6,820 nt of DNA, from contig CATPCK010000758.1 in the NCBI GenBank assembly GCA_955652655.1, positions 1 to 6,820 of the forward strand, in the 5' to 3' direction. Under the pieces are notes generated by a model that was given only the letters and a program-made list of their open reading frames with translations, had not been told where the DNA came from and made no database searches. This document shows positions 5,143-6,820 of the stretch, in pieces; within the stretch, counting starts at the first letter, position 1; each line of letters starts with the position of its first letter. Origin of the DNA: an uncultured Ktedonobacteraceae bacterium. Its GTDB lineage: Bacteria > Chloroflexota > Ktedonobacteria > Ktedonobacterales > Ktedonobacteraceae. A program made the translations under genes and the position numbers.

Positions 5143-6820
5143 TCATGTAAGGCAACCCCAAAATATTCTATTAAACAACGTGGTAAAAGCTGGATCAAGC
5201 GGCGAGCCTGTTCGATTCAAGGGACTTACTACCAGCACGTCGACCCCTGGTGCTGATAAGAAACGTTCAGCATGATATGTTACATTCCTGCCATCCAGCG
5301 CCTTTAAAAAGGCGGGATGGAAATCGTCATGTCGTGCAAGAAAGAGTATACTGGGCCGGTCCGCTTGTAGCAGAGTTTTGCTATTAGCAGGAATGCGACC
5401 GCGTGTTTCAGTTACAAGAATAGCGCTGTTTGTCTTGAACGTAATAGGATCGGCGGTCCATCCAGTCGCCCACGCGTAACGAATATGTGCGTGTTGCATG
5501 TAGTTAATTATTGGATCAATATTCGCTGGATTTGCGGCAGCACAACCAGGTGCCTGGAACGTATACCACGCATCGGCCTCTATGTATGCGGCACCTTGCA
5601 CGCAGAAATAGACGGCCAGCACAGTCAGCAGACAAACTTGTATTGCCGCCAATAGTGGCAGTCGGGTGGAGATCGACCTGGCAGGAAGTTGTGAGACGAG
5701 CTGCATAGCTTCACCCTCCCGGGCCGGTGACCCATCACCTGGCTGTGAGATCATTGCAGGGATCGTGAAGGCCGCAGCTAAAAAGAAGGGCAAGGCGACG
5801 ACTAACGGTACAACATAGCGTCCTACGAGATCCCCATCACCACAACCGGCGTAGAGTACAGTTACAGCAGCGGAGGCACTACAAAATATGATAGATGTAC
5901 ATACAAAGAAGAGCAAAGGAAGCATGGTAAGTTGCCGCATACGTACAAGCAAGGCATGATGCCAGACAACAGAGAGAGCAACACTTGCCACACTGATGGC
6001 GAGACAACAGGCACTTACTACCAGGCCAAATGTCAATATATGCGGATTCGCTAATGTTACATCAGGTTGCGTAGGTAATGCTCCTCCAATTGCACGTGGT
6101 GCAAGACAGGTGATATAGCGGTTTTGCACCTGCAGAATAGTATGGAGGCGGTCATTCGTTACAGTGCTCCCGTTTTGGAAAATATAGCGAATATTCTCCC
6201 ACTGATGGCGTGCACCCCAATAGAGACCTGGAGCAAAACCAACAAGGCTTGCCGGAATAGCTGTTACAAAAAGGAGTGCCTCCTTGAACACGGTCAAGAG
6301 TGGTTGTTTGACAGTTTGAGGACCTGGTTTTACCAGCGCTGAGATAAAATACCCACCGATCCAAAGCGCGATTGTCACAAGGGCATATACAACCAGTGGA
6401 TCTATCCAGCATCCCAGTCCAACGAGAAAGCCGATGCCAGCCCAGCGCAGTGCCAGTTCACGCCGAGAAGCATGCTCATGCCAACGCTGTGTCAGGCGGA
6501 ATGCGCAATACAAGAGCCACAACATAATTGCAAATGCCTCGACGTAGCCGCCCGTGGTACGCATTTCCTCGATGGTATCGTAGAGTGGGGGAAATGCAGC
6601 CACAAGCGTGGCAATACCTACAAACAGGTTCTTGACGCGACGAGTCATATGCGCAGCCTCTGCCAGTGCTGCAGAGAACCGCCATGTTAGGAAGACAATG
6701 ATGAGAGAAATGAGAATGGGTTCAATGCGGAGTGCCCATACTGTGGGACCAATAATAAGAAAAATAAGTGCTATGAAATAAGCCTGCAGGCTACCCATGT
6801 AGGGCTGGCTATAGTAGTAG
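5143..6820 (-). CDS. GT-C-type (GT39-like) polytopic membrane protein, N-terminus cut by right edge
   Basis: The frame is open to the window edge, so the ATG at 6798 is almost certainly not the start. Upstream codons add YYYSQPY before MGSLQAY, matching FFYGQNYMGSLEAF at residues 67-80 of the neighbour. By that alignment about 66 residues are missing, including the acidic first-loop motif. Numbering from the Met at 6798, 551 residues are visible: many hydrophobic segments up to about 402, then a soluble domain. Landmarks shared with the neighbour are TTGGYVEAF (81-89), GLGCWIDPL (127-135), GDLVGRYVVPL (322-332) and, in the C-terminal domain, IRYAWATGWTADPITFKTNS (439-458) against RIYSDYWTCNRITFQSNE. 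This establishes a paralogous pair. A polyprenyl-phosphate-sugar transferase role is inferred from the paralog; substrate unknown. The stop is TGA at 5145-5143. A strong inverted repeat lies near the 3' end at 5291-5320. Confidence 0.8.
   Translation of the reverse strand, partial: YYYSQPYMGSLQAYFIALIFLIIGPTVWALRIEPILISLIIVFLTWRFSAALAEAAHMTRRVKNLFVGIATLVAAFPPLYDTIEEMRTTGGYVEAFAIMLWLLYCAFRLTQRWHEHASRRELALRWAGIGFLVGLGCWIDPLVVYALVTIALWIGGYFISALVKPGPQTVKQPLLTVFKEALLFVTAIPASLVGFAPGLYWGARHQWENIRYIFQNGSTVTNDRLHTILQVQNRYITCLAPRAIGGALPTQPDVTLANPHILTFGLVVSACCLAISVASVALSVVWHHALLVRMRQLTMLPLLFFVCTSIIFCSASAAVTVLYAGCGDGDLVGRYVVPLVVALPFFLAAAFTIPAMISQPGDGSPAREGEAMQLVSQLPARSISTRLPLLAAIQVCLLTVLAVYFCVQGAAYIEADAWYTFQAPGCAAANPANIDPIINYMQHAHIRYAWATGWTADPITFKTNSAILVTETRGRIPANSKTLLQADRPSILFLARHDDFHPAFLKALDGRNVTYHAERFLSAPGVDVLVVSPLNRTGSPLDPAFTTLFNRIFWGCLT
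5291..5320. repeat. Long bulged inverted repeat inside the second GT-C gene
   Basis: CCATCC (5291-5296), a 2-base AG bulge, CGCCTTT (5299-5305), a 2-base centre, AAAGGCG (5308-5314) and GGATGG (5315-5320) pair along 13 bases. On the coding strand it lies in the codons for FHPAFLKALDGR (residues 493-504 from the Met at 6798). No T-run follows on the - strand. It could fold as an mRNA hairpin with the central bases open. Confidence 0.8.

Noticed and set aside
4974..5198. Open frame of 74 residues on the - strand between the GT-C genes
   Set aside because: It begins with TTG, overlaps the 3' end of the upstream gene in another frame, has no visible ribosome binding site and shows no recognisable motif.
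6090..6104. TTGCAC-GTG-GTGCAA dyad inside the second GT-C gene
   Set aside because: Six-base arms with a 3-base centre are expected once or more by chance across the window.

Overview
The window looks like a bacterial chromosomal segment devoted to extracytoplasmic and membrane proteins. Two beta-propeller proteins on the + strand (368-1645 and 1781-3196) face two large polytopic GT-C-type glycosyltransferase-like proteins on the - strand (3236-4951 and 5143 to beyond the right edge). A short N-terminal fragment of a fifth gene, with a signal-peptide-like start, leaves the left edge on the - strand (75 to 1). I see no RNA genes, CRISPR array, insertion sequence, integrase, toxin-antitoxin or defence gene. 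The host is uncertain. Many PQQ-like propellers together with GT39-like membrane proteins of this type fit a soil Chloroflexota such as Ktedonobacteria, but this rests on family flavour only.

Layout. 1-75: start of a secreted or membrane protein, - strand, with a good Shine-Dalgarno. 76-367: divergent intergenic region holding four GTTAC/GTAAC motifs, a possible shared operator zone. 368-1645: membrane-anchored propeller with eight evenly spaced W-containing repeats. 1646-1780: spacer with a small perfect stem-loop. 1781-3196: signal-peptide-bearing quinoprotein-like propeller with eight cysteines in the mature part. 3197-3235: convergent gap of 39 bases. 3236-4951: GT-C-like protein. 4952-5142: spacer with short inverted repeats. 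5143-6820: second GT-C-like protein, paralogous to the first and missing its N-terminus at the window edge.

Working together. The propellers probably act outside the membrane. The membrane pair probably transfers sugars from a polyprenyl-phosphate donor, or is derived from such enzymes. Sharing a locus is suggestive of a cell-surface function but is not proof, because the two pairs are convergent and so are not one operon.

The strongest unexplained signals are structural. A perfect 26-bp palindrome (4050-4075) lies inside the first GT-C gene. A 13-bp-arm inverted repeat with one 2-nt bulge (5291-5320) lies inside the second. Neither is followed by a T-tract.
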